22,146 bases of DNA from a virus, in IMG/VR virus record IMGVR_UViG_3300010354_013855, positions 1 to 22,146 of that record, one strand, 5' to 3'. A model generated the notes under the pieces. That model saw nothing but the letters and a program-made list of their open reading frames with translations. It ran no database searches and was not told the DNA's origin. Both the position numbers and the translations under genes were made by a program. Positions 22,073 to 22,146 of the stretch are shown piece by piece (position 1 is the stretch's first letter; each line of letters begins with the position of its first letter).

Positions 22073-22146
22073 ATGAGCCAAGTGTTAATCAAGAACGGTG
22101 TTTATCGCAACAAAGCGGTGAACGATGTGGTGTTCAATCTCGTCAA
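22073..22146 (+). CDS. Start of an unidentified small gene (3' partial)
   Basis: ATG 22073 follows AGGAG by 7 bases and is driven by promoter P4. Only 24 residues are visible (MSQVLIKNGVYRNKAVNDVV, then FNLV) before the window ends. They give no family match that I recognise. The promoter, ribosome binding site and open frame make a real gene likely. Confidence 0.75.
   Translation, partial: MSQVLIKNGVYRNKAVNDVVFNLV

Noticed and set aside
1-22146. Bacterial capsule or O-antigen island
   Set aside because: UvsX, UvsY and late TATAAATA promoters point to a T4-like phage, and the transport and polymerase genes expected in such an island are absent.
1-22146. CRISPR arrays, tRNA genes, insertion sequences
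   Set aside because: No regularly spaced repeats, cloverleaf sequences or transposase motifs were seen; genes fill nearly all of the window.

Overview
This window reads as a segment of a T4-like myovirus genome (Caudoviricetes), probably from an environmental, likely aquatic, phage of a Gram-negative host. The evidence is a UvsX-type RecA recombinase (3608-4669), a UvsY-like mediator (4908-5360) and, at the left edge, the acidic tail of what is probably the gp32 single-strand DNA-binding protein. Genes are packed almost without gaps, most junctions overlap by 1-25 bases, and T4-type late promoter motifs (TATAAATA) sit directly before several start codons. No stretch over 300 bases lacks a gene, and I see no tRNA, rRNA, IS element or CRISPR array. 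The host is not determined; the sigma70-like promoters at the right end (TTGACC, 17 bases, TATAAT) fit a proteobacterial host.

Layout. (1) 1-5893, plus strand: a recombination operon interrupted by accessory genes: gp32-like end, sulfotransferase-like protein, radical SAM enzyme, short-chain dehydrogenase, second radical SAM enzyme, then uvsX, a small acidic protein, uvsY and a methyltransferase. (2) 5888-12533, mixed strands: six divergent copies of one GT-B-like capsule/glycan transferase family, with a GT-A glycosyltransferase and an FkbM methyltransferase among them. (3) 12561-19239, minus strand: an overlapping operon that starts with a nucleotidyltransferase-cupin fusion and continues with a double-domain glycosyltransferase, two GT25-like enzymes, a GT-A enzyme, a GT9/heptosyltransferase-like enzyme and three methyltransferases. 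(4) 19283-21045, plus strand: a GT-A and a GT4 glycosyltransferase. (5) 21042-22146, plus strand: four small genes, each with its own strong host-like promoter. The first encodes an exported HExxH protein.

Taken together, about 21 of the 30 genes look devoted to building or decorating a glycan: nucleotide-sugar activation, 13 glycosyltransferase genes, 5 methyltransferases, one sulfotransferase-like protein and an SDR. I see no flippase, polymerase or membrane-spanning enzyme. The simplest inference is therefore a soluble cytoplasmic pathway acting on virion proteins, a peptide, DNA or host nucleotide-sugar/LPS precursors, but the acceptor cannot be read from the sequence. The late-type promoters on the glycan genes suggest they are made during virion assembly. 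The right-end genes, with host-like promoters and a shared leader sequence, look like early host-takeover genes.
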